Assembly: GCA_964016985.1 (NCBI GenBank)
Contig: OZ024826.1
Coordinates: 69,656,768-69,720,767 of the forward strand
Origin: Anodontia alba
Taxonomy: Eukaryota > Mollusca > Bivalvia > Lucinida > Lucinidae
Direction: 5' to 3'
Length of the DNA stretch: 64,000 nucleotides
Each line of letters begins with the position of its first letter. Position 1 is the first letter of the stretch. The notes under the pieces were generated by a model. It saw only the letters and a list, made by a program, of their open reading frames with translations. It did no database searches and had not been told where the DNA came from. Made by a program: the position numbers and the translations under genes. Shown piece by piece: positions 45,020-57,099 of the stretch.

Positions 45020-45253
45020 AGTGATGAGTTGCCCGGTGTGTTCAGACTCTTTCCTAACGTCCATGTGAATTTTACCGTGTTTGGTATGATACCATATGAT
45101 ACAAGTGACAGGCGTACTAGAAACTATGATAATGGACTTAATCTGACACTAGCCCAGGATTCGGTAGCACTGCTAAAAAAAGTTGTCGAACATGTATATA
45201 TAAACAGAAGTGTTGAAGAGATGAGAAAACATGTAACCAATGCAATAAAAATG
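45020..45253 (+). CDS. Ionotropic glutamate receptor, exon e (amino-terminal domain, second lobe)
   Basis: A 78-codon exon with phase 0 at both ends, between a TTTTTTCAG acceptor and a GTAAGACT donor. It encodes PGVFRLFPNVHVNFTVFGM, where iGluRs have the segment after LDLF leading to a TGFR-like strand. A variable loop follows, then LAQDSVALLKKVVEHVY, equivalent to the AALMYDAVHVV helix of kainate receptors, and a helix ending AIKM. Sequons NFT, NLT and NRS agree with an extracellular location. The next exon begins IQQEGLLGHIQFD, so the helix continues across the 12.7 kb intron as in known receptors (IKEAHWEGLTG). Confidence 0.9.
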
Positions 45254-45997
45254 GTAAGACTTATTATTTTATAAGCTGCAGAATTAATTTATGTGGTAAG
45301 ACTATTATATGAGGAATCATATCAGTTCATTTTATTCGATAACACTTTCATAGTTAGAGCATCATTTGATTTTTAAATGGGAATATATTTATAAGCTGGC
45401 AAACAAAACTGGATAAACTGTTTTAGACTGTTTATGTATGTATATATTATTAACGTTGCACGTACGGAATTTGCTGTCGGTACGTTTTGCAGAAAAAAAA
45501 AACGACAGCGGTATTGTAGAATTTTTAAATAATAATATATATATAAAAAAACACACAAAAAAAACAACAACAACACAATATCAAAATGATATTAATAAAT
45601 AGAGTTTCTACTGTTGATGTGTAGAAGTTTTAGAATAATATTTCCCCAGCTGTTAGCAGTTTTGTTGGTGGCTTAAATCTGCATACGATTTTGCATCTTT
45701 CATGTCCTGTTGTTTTGTTCCTATTGCGTACCTATTGCACCTTCTAAAAGTCTTCGGAGAAGACTGTATAATATTTGTAGGATAGAGATCTCATTTTTTC
45801 ACAAAATGCTGCTAGATATTAGACTCCTTTTAATATTGAGGTCCCCGTCATTTTGAAGTAACGACTGTTTTTGTCTTTCCATCATTCTGTGTGGCTCTGT
45901 GCAGGTCCCACCGCCCCGCCCCTACGAGAAGATATAGCATTATAGTTCATAGTGGATGTAGGGTATATATCTGTGTACGCAAATGATTTGAAACCAT

Positions 45998-46272
45998 TAC
46001 GAAAACACGCCTATTCAAATATATAGAAAAACCTCACCTCCAAAAACTGAAAAATTTCAGATAGAAAACTCTGAAATTTTTCATATTTCAGCTCAAAACA
46101 TAGATTGTGGGTACTCGTTAGAACCGCCTCGGCGAGGCGGTTCTAACGAGAACCAACAATATATGTTTTTGAGCAGAAATAAGAAAAACAATGTGTAACC
46201 CCGTAAACCCCAGTTTTACTATATAAAAGTGGGGTTTACAGGGGTCAAAATTATATAGGCATGTTTTCGTGA
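45998..46272. repeat. Palindrome-centred MITE, copy 1
   Basis: Ends TTACGAAAACACGCCTATTC and, inverted, TATAGGCATGTTTTCGTGA. At 46114-46150 is a 37 bp palindrome with two 17-base arms (CTCGTTAGAACCGCCTC / GAGGCGGTTCTAACGAG) round GGC. A second hairpin, GTAAACCCCA / TGGGGTTTAC, lies to the right. Confidence 0.9.
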
Positions 46273-46857
46273 TGCTACTTGTATATGATCTGAGGGTTTG
46301 CGAGAGCATAACAACAGTCTTAATTTTCATTTCTGTTCCTTTTTTTTATACTTAGATCATACTTTTTGTCGCCTTGACAGGACAATAGAGGGTAAGTACC
46401 CTCTGCGCATATCTCCTATAATCAAATTCAGAATTCATATGATTGTATATCATCATAGTGGCAGGGCATTATGTAAAACCCTCCAGTGTGCGTTCGTGTG
46501 TCTGTCCGTCCGCTCGTCGTTTGTGATCGATAATGAATTATATCTATGAACTTTGTTCGAAATCTGAATACATATAAGTGCCAGTAATTAGTGATTTGGG
46601 ATTGTGAGTGGGCAATATCTGTTAACTGCCTTTTTCAATGTCTGCAAAATGGCTGCTGGCCTCGGATGAAAGGTTATAAATATTTAGAGGGCATTAGGAT
46701 ACAAGTCACTAAGAACCGCTAATTTGACTGTTCCAGTTATTCTCTCGCTTAAAATAGATTATGTTCAGTAGTTCATTAACTGTCTACAATATCCTAATAA
46801 AATAAGACATATAGCAGACTAAATAGATTGCAAAGTGAATGAACCTTCAGAGCAATG

Positions 46858-46858
<1 letters not shown>

Positions 46859-46898
<40 letters not shown>
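46859..46898. repeat. (CA)n microsatellite
   Basis: About 20 perfect AC units between MITE copies 1 and 2. Confidence 0.95.
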
Positions 46899-46899
<1 letters not shown>

Positions 46900-47021
46900 T
46901 AGTTGTGGTGTCGAAGAAGCTGGAGTATTGACGTGGCTAATGAATACTATGGCATAAGGGCATAAATCTGTTTGTCAAATCTAATGCACTATATGCCCTA
47001 GAACTACAAAAATTGATAGTT

Positions 47022-47061
47022 ACACACACACACACACACATACACACACACACACACACAC
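47022..47061. repeat. (CA)n microsatellite with one TA interruption
   Basis: Second AC tract about 125 bp after the first, just before MITE copy 2. Confidence 0.95.
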
Positions 47062-47117
47062 GTTTGGACATCGAAGCTTACTTTTCCGCTCGGTGCCATT
47101 AGAAGTAATGATTTATG

Positions 47118-47362
47118 ATTACGAAAACACGCCTATTCAAATGTATCTAAATTTCACCTCCAAAAACTGAAATTTTTCTGCTAAAAACACAGATTGTGGG
47201 AACTCGTTAGAACCGCCTCGGCGAGGCGGTTCTAACGAGTACCCACAATCTATGTTTTGAGCAGAAATAAGAAGAATAATGTATACCCCTGTAAACCCCA
47301 GTTTTACTATATAAAAGTCGGGTTTAATGGGGTCAAAATTATATAGGCATGTTTTCGTGATG
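47118..47362. repeat. Palindrome-centred MITE, copy 2
   Basis: Same ends and the same 37 bp centre (47203-47239). The palindrome extends further here, with AGATTGTGGG on the left and CCCACAATCT on the right, giving arms over 40 bp. The minus frames across both copies (46118-46330, 47137-47424) share peptide sequence only because of this repeat. Confidence 0.9.
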
Positions 47363-47449
47363 TGATTGTGGCTCTTCCTGTGCATCTTCTTTGTCTGATT
47401 ACCAATCAAAACGCATGCACGCATTCAACATCATGCAGTCAGCATTACG

Positions 47450-47722
47450 TTAACATGCCTATGCAAAATAATATTATGTCTGCTCAAAACATAATTGCGG
47501 CTAACCTTTAGAACTGCCTCATTGTCAAAGCGTTTCTATGATTATCCAGAATCTATAACAAACATAGATTGCGGGTTCTCATTGAGGCGGTTTATTACGA
47601 GTGCCCACAAACTATGTTTTAGATGAGAAAAAACACTAACTAATGTTTATCCCTGTAAACCCAATTTTTCTCTATATGAAGCGGGGGTTTACCGTGGTCT
47701 GCATTGAATGGACTTGCTAACA
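47450..47722. repeat. Palindrome-centred MITE, decayed copy 3
   Basis: ACATGCCTATGCAAA start, CTGCTCAAAACATAATTGCGG, a broken centre (TTTAGAACTGCCTCA / TGAGGCGGTTTATTACGAG), then CCCTGTAAACCCAAT and GGGTTTACCG. Clearly the same family but diverged and with an internal change. Confidence 0.75.
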
Positions 47723-48214
47723 TGATGGAACGCCTTGGTTAAACAAACAAAGATAGAATGAAAGAAGGAAAGATAGTTAATAGATAGGAAGGAAGAAAGG
47801 AAGTACATACCGCAAAAAGAAATTGGATTCTACCAGTATATAGTGTGGGGGAGTTTGTTCAGTCTAAAATGCGTAAAAATTATTATTTTTTTTTATCCTC
47901 GTCTATTCATGCAGAAATTATCCAAAGCACGATGTGTATGTAACTTTAAACGTTAAACTGCAGTAGACGACATTTTGATTTTTTTTTTTTTGTAATTTTC
48001 AGAGAAAGTAAGACATTGTATTTTTCAAAGAAAAAAAAAAAAAAAAAAACAACATGACATTCCATGTGAATTATCTGCCTAGCAGCTGAATCACATGAAA
48101 TTTTGTCTTTTTTTCACTGAAAAATAACGATATCGAATTTAAAATTTAGAATGCTTAGCGCTTTAATGGTTAACGTTATTGAAAATCTTAAGTATTTGAC
48201 GCTTAGCATGCTGA

Positions 48215-48400
48215 GTAAAATTGCAGCAGACAACATTTTGAAATCAACTTTCTTATCTTGCCAGAAAATAGGGTTTGACATGCAAATTGTCTCCTTCTCA
48301 ACTAGCGAGAAATGTCAAAATAAGAAAGACAATTTGCATGACATCATTTTCTGGAAAAAATGTTTTAAAATGTTGCCTACTGATTTTTTTTACCCCCATG
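48215..48400. repeat. Foldback, ~185 bp
   Basis: The inner arms GACATGCAAATTGTCT and AGACAATTTGCATGAC, with CCAGAAAAT / ATTTTCTGG outside, form a near-perfect 33 bp inverted pair. It extends to AGACAACATTTTGAAA / TTTTAAAATGTTGCC. The plus frame 48151-48504 crosses it and has no family resemblance, so it is not called a gene. Confidence 0.8.
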
Positions 48401-48551
48401 ATTCTTATTTCTCCACGAAACAATATGAGAAGCGACAACATATGTTTCAATGGAGATATAAGAGAAACTATCATGTGGATACCCCGTCTTATCTGCAGCT
48501 GTGACTTCATACAATATCATTTGTGGAGTTTAATTTACATTTAAATTATCG

Positions 48552-48652
<101 letters not shown>

Positions 48653-49419
48653 TTTTTTGCAGTTTATTAATATTTCAAAGAAATATAAACAGAAATCAGA
48701 CAAATTTCAGATTTGAACAACTAAATAAATAGAACCTCTCTCTCTCTCCATGGATGAAAGTCATTAACCCGTTTATGCCTTTCGTTTGTGGGGTTCAGTT
48801 TTTTTTTTCATTATTATTATTATTATTATTTTAAAGAAATAAAAATAGAAATCACTGAGACAAATTTCAGATTTGGACAAGTAAATAAATAGAACTTCCC
48901 TTTCGCCATGGATAAAAATCATTTACTATTTTATGCCTTTGATTACATGTGCACATAGTTGTTTAATTATTTAACCTAACAATTAGATATCTGTGTTGTA
49001 TATTAGCAACTATTGCCGATAAAAGAAATACGGCCATCAGTCACTTAATTTCTAATTGGTTCACGTGACCTTAGGTAATCCCCACCTGACGTGAAAATCC
49101 GACAATAATCAACGCCAGGCCCCGCCTTTAATTCCTTTATTGGCCCACCTGTTATGAGCGGATTAATTAACATAAATATTGAAACCAAACAGACTCTTTT
49201 TGTTGTTTTGAATAAAGTTTAATATTTGCACTTATGGTATAAAAACATGGATTGAAATATCATTCACTTAGATTTGTCACCATTTTATTTCTGAAAAAAA
49301 AAAAAAAAAAAAAAACAAAAAAAACAACAACAAAAAACAACAAACAAACAAAACTTTGGACACTTTTCACATTTTTTTTAAATTAATACATCTTACATTG
49401 GCCAGATATAAGTAGTCAA

Positions 49420-50030
49420 TTCTGCAAGCAAACTGTGAAAACTGTGGAGACCCTGATCAGACGCTGCTAACTGCGGCGTCCGCTCTGGGTCGACATTGTT
49501 TGCCTAGGTCCAAATATTGGACTCTATGCTGATCTTAATTAGGTACACATTGAAATTTCTGCAAGCAAACTGTGGAGAACCTGATCAGACGCCGCTAACT
49601 GCGGCGTCCGCTCTTGGTCTACATTGTTTGCCTACGTCCAAACGTTGGACTAGCTTATATTTGTAAGGAACAAGTTGACGTTTCTGCAAGCAAACTTTGG
49701 AGACCCTGATCAGACGCCGCTGTGGCGACCGCTCTGAGTCTACATTGTTTGCCTACGTCCAAAATTTGGACTCTAGGCGTATATTGGTTAGGAAAAAGTC
49801 GACATATCTGTAAGCAGACTGTGGAGACCCTAATCAGACGCCGCACCCTAATCAGACTCCAAACATTGCACTCTTGGCTTATATTGGTTAGGTACAAGTT
49901 GACATTTCTGCAAGCAAACTGTGGAGACCTTGATCTGACGCTGCTAACTGTGGCGTCCGCTCTGGGTCTACATTGTTTGCCTACGTCCCAAAATTGGAAT
50001 CTGATCTTAAATTGATTAGGAACAACAAAT
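49420..50030. repeat. ~125 bp tandem repeat with two hairpins per unit, five units
   Basis: TTTCTGCAAGCAAACTGTGGAGA recurs near 49420, 49558, 49683, 49806 and 49909. Within units, GACGCCGCTAACTGCGGCGTC folds as an 8 bp stem and GTCCAAACGTTGGAC as a 6 bp stem. Unit 3 has lost the middle of the first stem; unit 4 is shortened. Confidence 0.88.
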
Positions 50031-50216
50031 CAATCATGTTTCGGCTCATTAATTAATAAACTACATGGATTAATGATAATCCATTTACCTAGCCAATATA
50101 AGTCTAGAGTTCAACATGATTGATTTGTTTTTCTCGCGTCCTTGTTCTTTCCGAATTCTTCAATGGTACAGATCAACAATTAAAGCAAAATAAAGGATTG
50201 TCCATTGAAGTATGCC

Positions 50217-50425
<209 letters not shown>

Positions 50426-50639
50426 AATGAAAGAAAAAAAAAAGAAACTGCTTTCGTCCCGATAGTACATTCTGTTTCTAGAATTATGGATGTTGCCTGT
50501 GAGGAAGATTTCTAAAATGTAGGGGAGTTGTTAGTTGGTAGAAGGATGCGTGTCCTGTTTCTATCAACTCGGAAACTAATTATCCTTCTATCTTTCCCCT
50601 AAACCAAACCTCTAGTTTAATATATTCTCACTTTGTCCA

Positions 50640-50804
50640 AACTATTCCCACTTTGCGCAGGCACATGTATCTTATCGATCGACTACAATATCTCCTGCGC
50701 AATTCTAGAATTGTCCGGTACATTTCCGGAATTGGCGGACAAAGTAAGAATTCTTACTTTGCGCAAGACAATTCCGGAATTGTACCGATTCTTACTTTGC
50801 GCCG

Positions 50805-50806
<2 letters not shown>
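50640..50806. repeat. Cluster of short perfect palindromes
   Basis: CAATTCTAGAATTG (50700), AAAGTAAGAATTCTTACTTT (50741-50760) and CAATTCCGGAATTG (50769) are each perfect palindromes. GTCCG..CGGAC encloses another. TACTTTGCGC recurs three times. The region ends in (TA)n at 50808. Confidence 0.85.

Positions 50807-50807
<1 letters not shown>

Positions 50808-50868
<61 letters not shown>
50808..50868. repeat. (TA)n microsatellite
   Basis: About 30 perfect TA units following the palindrome cluster. Confidence 0.95.
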
Positions 50869-50870
<2 letters not shown>

Positions 50871-53039
50871 AAAAATTGCCTAGAAAATGGATTTACTGTC
50901 CTTTCTTGGAAAGACGTTTTTTTTTTCATGGCATCATGGCATTTTATTTAAAATGAAAATAATTTGTTTTGATTGACCCATATCTTATCAGAAACCATTT
51001 GTCCTTTCTGTTTCTGTGTTTTGTTCTCAAATATTTACACTAAAATTAAATTTACGACCAAAAATTAGTCCGACCTATGCAATTTCTATAGTAAAGTGAT
51101 TTTTCGGAATTTATGTTTAAGAACATATTGACTTTTTTTTTGCTGAATTTGAATTATTGATGTTTCACAACAATATTGCGAAAATTTCAGATGACTAGAA
51201 TAAAACTTTTTTTGTACATAGGTAGTTACGACAAATGGTTTTGCATTAAATCATGACAAAAGGGGGGTGGGGCTCGGTGCCATAAGCCTGTTTCCTGGTA
51301 CAAAGGGATTTCAACTATTTTTTGTTGTCAAATAGCCTTATGTAGGGCCATCTATTCCTGAAATTATTTGCTAATCGGAGGTTTGGTTCAGTGACTATCA
51401 TGACATAAAAGTGGGTGGGGTAATCCCGTACCCGTCTGATCAGAGAGACTAAATATGCAATCTCCTATCGTCTGTTAATAGACTGACTAAATGTTTTGGC
51501 ATATAATAACTAGACCATGGACACATATTAAAGTGGCATGTGGTAATTACGTCTATGGACTTGCTTTGCTAAACTACAATGCGTTATTTGCACGTCATAG
51601 ATTTTCATAGATTTTGCACCTATCATCTTTGCTAAAAACCACAGCATTTCTTGAAACCAGAACAGAAATGAATGTCTTTTGGTGATAGCAGATGTTGATC
51701 GTATGGTATTGCAAAATTATGAATGTGTTTGCTATATGTTATCTGAGACATGAGTTGTGTGAACTTGAATGTAGCAAACGGACACCAGTAAAATGAGAAA
51801 AAATGCTGAGGTGTAAGGGAAGTGTTTTATTGTGCCTAATATTTATTTTATAACTTATGGGGTTTGCCAGGGAGAAAAATTTAGCTGCATTACAATTACA
51901 TAAATAAGAGGACTTGATAGCCCTATATCGCTCACCTGAGCTAACAGATTTATATACGTAATATTTTAAGTTTCACACAAGTCGATTGCTTTAAAGTTTT
52001 TTTTTGTACAAATTTTATGGTCAATAGTGATATAATGGTCCTATACAAATGACCCCCTGGGATGGGGCCTAATTTGACCCGTGGGCTATAATTCATATAG
52101 TCGTGTAGACCCACAAGATAAAGGTCCATAACATGAAGCTACATACCAAATACCAAAGGTCTGGGACTTTTAGTTTCAGACAAGGAGATTTTTAAAGTTT
52201 TTCTCCATATGAGAATATGCAAAATAAGTGATTTCTGGGGCAGTGCCGTTTTTGACCCCAGGGCTATAACTTGAACAATTTTCGTAACGGTCCATTAGAC
52301 CAGTTACATGCCAAATATCCAAGCCTTGACCTTCTAGGTTAAGACAAAGGTTTAAAAAAGCTTGTTCCTATGTGAGTCTATCTATAACAAATGAGCCCCT
52401 CGGGAGGGGCCAATTTCGACCATAGGCTATAATTTGATCTATCTTTGTAGAACAGCACATAAATGAACATCATTTCATGATAGTAGGTGTTGATGGCATG
52501 GTATTTCAAAATTATAGATGTTTTACTATATGCCATCTGAGACATGAATTATGTTCTTTTGAATGTAGCAAACAGATACCAGTAAATAAGAAAAACACTG
52601 AGGTTTTATTGAAGTGTTTGAACTCATTAAGGTGAAAATATAAGCTAAATTCTGGTGTATTTAATTCATAAATGTGATGGTATATTAGTATACAAATGTC
52701 AGAATAACGCTGGAAACCATGCAGTAAGACAGTTGTTTCCTAAACAGTTCATAACTATAACAATCAATTTTCAGCAAGTGAAATATGACACCAGCTGAGC
52801 ACAGATAAGTAAAATTAGAGGATTCCTTCATAAAACAATGTTTAGCATCAAAATGAAGTTTTTAATGCCAAGTTATAATAGCTAACTCTTTCCTAAATAG
52901 TATGAAACATTTAACATTCAGGCTACAATAGACACAGTATGGAACCAGTTGAATACTGGTCAGCAAATTCCTTTTAAAAAGAATGTTAAAATATTGTGAT
53001 CACTCCTTGTCCATAGTAGTCATCTTTGTCCGTCTGTCC

Positions 53040-54260
53040 ATCCACAATTTCTTTAAACATCTACTAAACCACTGAGTCAATTTTAACAAAATTTCACAGG
53101 ACTGATCCTTGGGTGATACTGACTGAAACTTGTTCGAAGATTTTGAAGTCATGCCGGATTTTGGTTGCAATGGCAACTACAAGAAAATAAAAACCCTGAA
53201 AATCTTCTTGTCAGGTACCGCTGGACCGACTTCAATATATTTTGGCAAAAATATTCCTATGGTGACCTTCTACAAGGATTGTTCAAGCTATGATTCATGA
53301 AAAACTATGACTGCTAGGGGCGAGGCTTATTTTCCCTATATATCTATATAGAAAACTTTAAAAATTTTCTTGTCAGAAATCATTGGACCGATTTCAGTAT
53401 AACTTGGCAGAAATGTGTTTCTGATGACCATATACCAAGACTGATTAACCAATTATGATTCGTCAAAAACACGGCCGCGGGGGCGGGGCTTATTATCCCT
53501 ATATATTTATATAGAAAAATTAAAAAATCTTCTTGTCAGAAATCATTGTACCGATTTCATTAAACTTGGCAGAAATGTTTCTTTGATGACCATCTACCAA
53601 GACTGATTGACCAGTTATGATTCGTCAAAAACACGGCCTCGTGGGCGGGGCTTATTTTCCCTATATATCTATATAGAAAACTTAAAAAATCTTCTTGTCA
53701 GAAATCATTGGACCGATTTCAATATAATGTGGCAGAAATGTTCTTTTGATGACCATCTACTAAGATTGATCACACTGTTGGGGGTGGGGATGGGGGTGGG
53801 GTGGGGTGCGGCTTATTTTCCTTTTATAGCTATACAGAAAACTTAAAAAATCTTTTTGTCAGAAACCACTCGAACAATTTCTGTATAATTTGGCAGAAAT
53901 GTTCCTTTGGTGACCCTTTATCAAGATTGTTCAAGCCATCATAATTTTTCAAAACGCACGGACACCAACGGGTGGGATCAACATACTTTCCCTATATGTC
54001 TATATGGAAAACATTATAAACCTCCTTGTAAGAAACCACTAGACCGATTTCAATATAATTTGGCAGAAATGTTCTTTTGGTAACCCTCTGCAAAATTGTT
54101 TAAGCCATCATACTTGTCAATAAACATTGCCGCCAAGGGACGTGGCTTTATTTGCCTGTTTATCTACAATATAAAAAGCTTTAATAATCTACTTGTCAGA
54201 AACAGTTTGACCAATTTCAATACAATTTGACAGAAATGTTCCTGTAGTGATATTAATGAA
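53040..54260. repeat. ~165 bp tandem array inside the foldback element
   Basis: CTTCTTGTCAGAAATCATTGG, ATTTGGCAGAAATGTTCCTTTG and CTTATTTTCCCTATATATCTA recur near 53208, 53360, 53534, 53694, 53856, 54027 and 54191. One unit carries a GGGGTGGGGATGGGGGTGGGG run (53778-53808). Confidence 0.85.
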
Positions 54261-55020
54261 AGATTTTTGAAAAAAATATTAAGCTTCTTACCTCTTGGGA
54301 TGGTGTTTGGATGTTTTACATAGATTCATATAGGCAAACTTAAAAAAAAAACTCTTGTCTGAAACTAGTGAGCTCAGGCTTTTGGTATCTGACATGTAAA
54401 TTCATCTTGTGTACCTCTGCCAAGATTTTTAAATTATAGCCCTATTGTTGAAAATGGCCCTGCACGAGAGGATCATTTGTTTTACAGAGACTGGCATAGA
54501 GAAAACATTTTAAAATCTTCTTGTCTGAAGGCCTTGGATATTTGGCATGTTACTTCATCTAACTGGCCTTTAACAAGAGTGTTCAAATTATAGCCCTGGG
54601 GTAAAAAACGACACTGCCCCAGGAGTCTTGTTTGTGTTGAGGTTTTACGGCCCAGTCAACCCAGTGGGGTCATGTCGAGCGCGGTCAGTTTACCTAACAA
54701 CACGTTTACTGGGCAGGCTTAGTCCTCTAAGCGGTTAACCAGTATTGTGCACATTCTTTCGCCAGAAACTGACAACTGCCCTTCTTGAATCAGCGGAAGG
54801 GAGAGAATGACCGTAGAAAATATTTCATGATCAATCTCTACGAAAGAATGTTGCCCCAGGAGTCACTTAATTTACATATACTAATATAGAAAAATACTTT
54901 AAATCAAATTTTCTTGTCTGAAATAAAAAGCCCAGGCCTTTGATATTTGGTGTGTAGTTTCATCTTGTTGACCTACAAGATTATTAGAATTATAGCCCTG
55001 GGGTCAAATTAGGACCCATC

Positions 55021-55072
55021 CCAGTGGAGGGGGCGTGGGGGGAGGGGGGTGGGGTGAGGGGGCGGTGGGACA
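55021..55072 (+). repeat. G-rich tract at the inner edge of the right arm
   Basis: Seven or more runs of three to six G in 50 bases, with G-quadruplex potential on the plus strand. Confidence 0.8.
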
Positions 55073-56229
55073 TTTGTATAGGACCATCATATCACTCTTG
55101 ACCGTAAAATTTATACAAAAAACTTCAAGCAATCTACTTGTGTGAAACTTCAACATTATATAAATCTGTTAGCTCAGGTGAGCGGTAAAGGACCATCATG
55201 ATCCTTTTGTAAGTGTAATTTGTAATGCAGCTAAATTTTTCGCCCTGGCAAACCCCATTAGTTGCAAAATAAATATTAGGCACAATAAAACACTTCATTT
55301 AAACCCCAGCATTTTTTCACATTTTACTGGTGTCTGTTTGCTACATTCAAGAGCACATAACTCGTGACTCAGATGGCATATAGCAACACACCCATAATTT
55401 TGCAATACCGTGCCATCAACACCTGCTATCATGAAAGGACATTCATTTCTGTTCTGGTTTCAAGAAATGTTGTGGTTTTAGCAAAGATGGTAGATACAAA
55501 ATTTATGAAAATCTATGATGTGCAAATAGCGTATTGTAGTTTGGCAAAGCAAGCACACAGGAGTAATTGTCACATGCCACTTTAATATGTGTCCATAGCC
55601 TAGTTATTATATGCCATAACATTTAGAAGTCTATTAACAGAAAAAAGGAGATTGCATATTTAGTCCCTTAGATAGGACGGGTATGAGATTACCCCACCCA
55701 CCTTTATGTCATGATACTCACCGAACCAAAGCTCCGATTAGCAAATAATTTAAGCAATAGATGACCCCTACATAAGGCTATTTGACAACAAAACACAATT
55801 GATGTCGAAAGCACAGTAGGCCTTTAGTTCTCGTACCGCACTTTTTAATATCTGCGTCAGACTTCACAAACATACAGAAAACCCAAGTTAATTATTTAGC
55901 AAATGATCGTAACTCTGGCAGTCCTTCTTCTTTGGTCCGTGAAATATCTACAGATGGGTTTGGAAGCTCGCAACCGCGTGACAACATACAGTATCTGCGA
56001 TGCTGTTTTTGTATATGATCTGAAGCTGTATATGTGTGTAATTTTGCGATTGATGTCTTTTGAAATTCCTTAGAATATTCGTCTCCAAAACAGTATTTAT
56101 TCTTTTAGAATTCCTCTAACTATCCACCATTGGCAAAGTTAGTGCAGCTTCCTTTGCTTGACGATTTTCATTGAAGTAAAATATATTATTCTTCTGTATT
56201 AGTTATATACTTACAAGTAAAATTGTTAA

Positions 56230-56560
56230 GAAAATCTATGTGGTATGCCTCCTGGATATTTTCCCGCCAGCATAAAATAATGTTGTGACCAAGAGTTTAT
56301 GGAATATTCGAGTATAATGACACGACATCAAATAATACCAGCGAATGATTGATGATACTTTTGTGAGCCGATGATTCAAAGGTCAATCTAGTTCTGTAAA
56401 GTAGCGTTTTGATTTTTATGCTGTATAAAGCTGCTTTTATTTTTGCTAAAAATATCGGATCCCTCCTGTCCATATTCTGCAAGTCTTAAAACGCTGCAAG
56501 TGGGCGCATGCAGCCCTGCAAATTACAATGTTGTTATACGAAATGTCTCAATAAAACCCA
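56230..56560 (-). mobile_element. Penelope-like element relic, reverse-transcriptase piece
   Basis: Minus-strand frame ending LVLFDVVSLYSNIP, the Penelope motif FDVxSLYTNIP that carries the first catalytic Asp. It is followed (after a stop) by ILCWRENIQEAYHIDFLNNF, like the YW..YP..I..RF stretch of relatives. Preceding pieces in other frames (DNKVHIKEDLSLGF) are less clear. Opposite strand to the relic at 16558. Confidence 0.7.
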
Positions 56561-56782
56561 GACTCAGATCTTCTTTTATGTGTACTTTGTTATCCCGGGC
56601 ATCATTTATAAAATTTATTTGACTGGTTTTAAGCGCTGATATAGTCTATGTAGATGCCACTGCTCCTGAAGTTTTTAAAGCATCCATACTTCTACTGCTC
56701 ACTTATATTACTCCTGTTTTATTGCATTGCCTGGAGTTCTCGAGTTCTTCCTTTCCAGCTATTTCAAGCACTGCTATTTTTA

Positions 56783-56821
56783 TTCCCCCCCCCCCTCTCT
56801 CTCTCTCTCTCTCTTTCTCTC
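56783..56821. repeat. C run and (CT)n microsatellite
   Basis: Eleven C followed by about twelve CT units. Confidence 0.92.
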
Positions 56822-57099
56822 ATACAGTGTGATAGTGTGGCAATAGCCTAAAGTGGTAAGCTAGCCTCCCAAGTTCCATTTTCAGACCGACCGATTATAC
56901 GCTAGCAATTTGCGTTTAAAATTTTCGGGCGTTATCAATTTGAGTTTAGGGTTTTCAGGTGGAGGAATCCGTGTCCTTTGACACATTTCTAGCTTTCTAT
57001 TGAGTTATCATTATTGCGGAAAAAGCCCTATACTTGTTTTTTTTATATATTTTTTTACAACATTTGGTCTTCGGGAGAAGATTTGGTAACAAGAAAATC

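Larger units (their letters stand above)
51313..55812. mobile_element. 4.5 kb foldback element with ~740 bp inverted arms
   Basis: The left arm (about 51313-52055) and right arm (about 55060-55812) are inverted copies, roughly 85-90% alike by eye. Matching pieces include TTGTTGTCAAATAGCCTTATG, GGCATATAATAACTAG, AGAACAGAAATGAATGTC, GGGGTTTGCCAGGG, CGCTCACCTGAGCTAACAG and GGTCCTATACAAATG, all found reversed on the right. A third, direct partial copy of part of the left arm lies at 52446-52680. The interior is tandem repeat (see 53040-54260). No transposase frame. Confidence 0.85.

Noticed and set aside
46118..47424. Two similar minus-strand peptides that could be paralogous genes
   Set aside because: Both are read through copies of the same MITE and contain its terminal repeats.
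48151..48504. 117-codon plus frame that might be a small gene
   Set aside because: It runs across a foldback repeat, has no recognisable family and the opposite strand is also open there.
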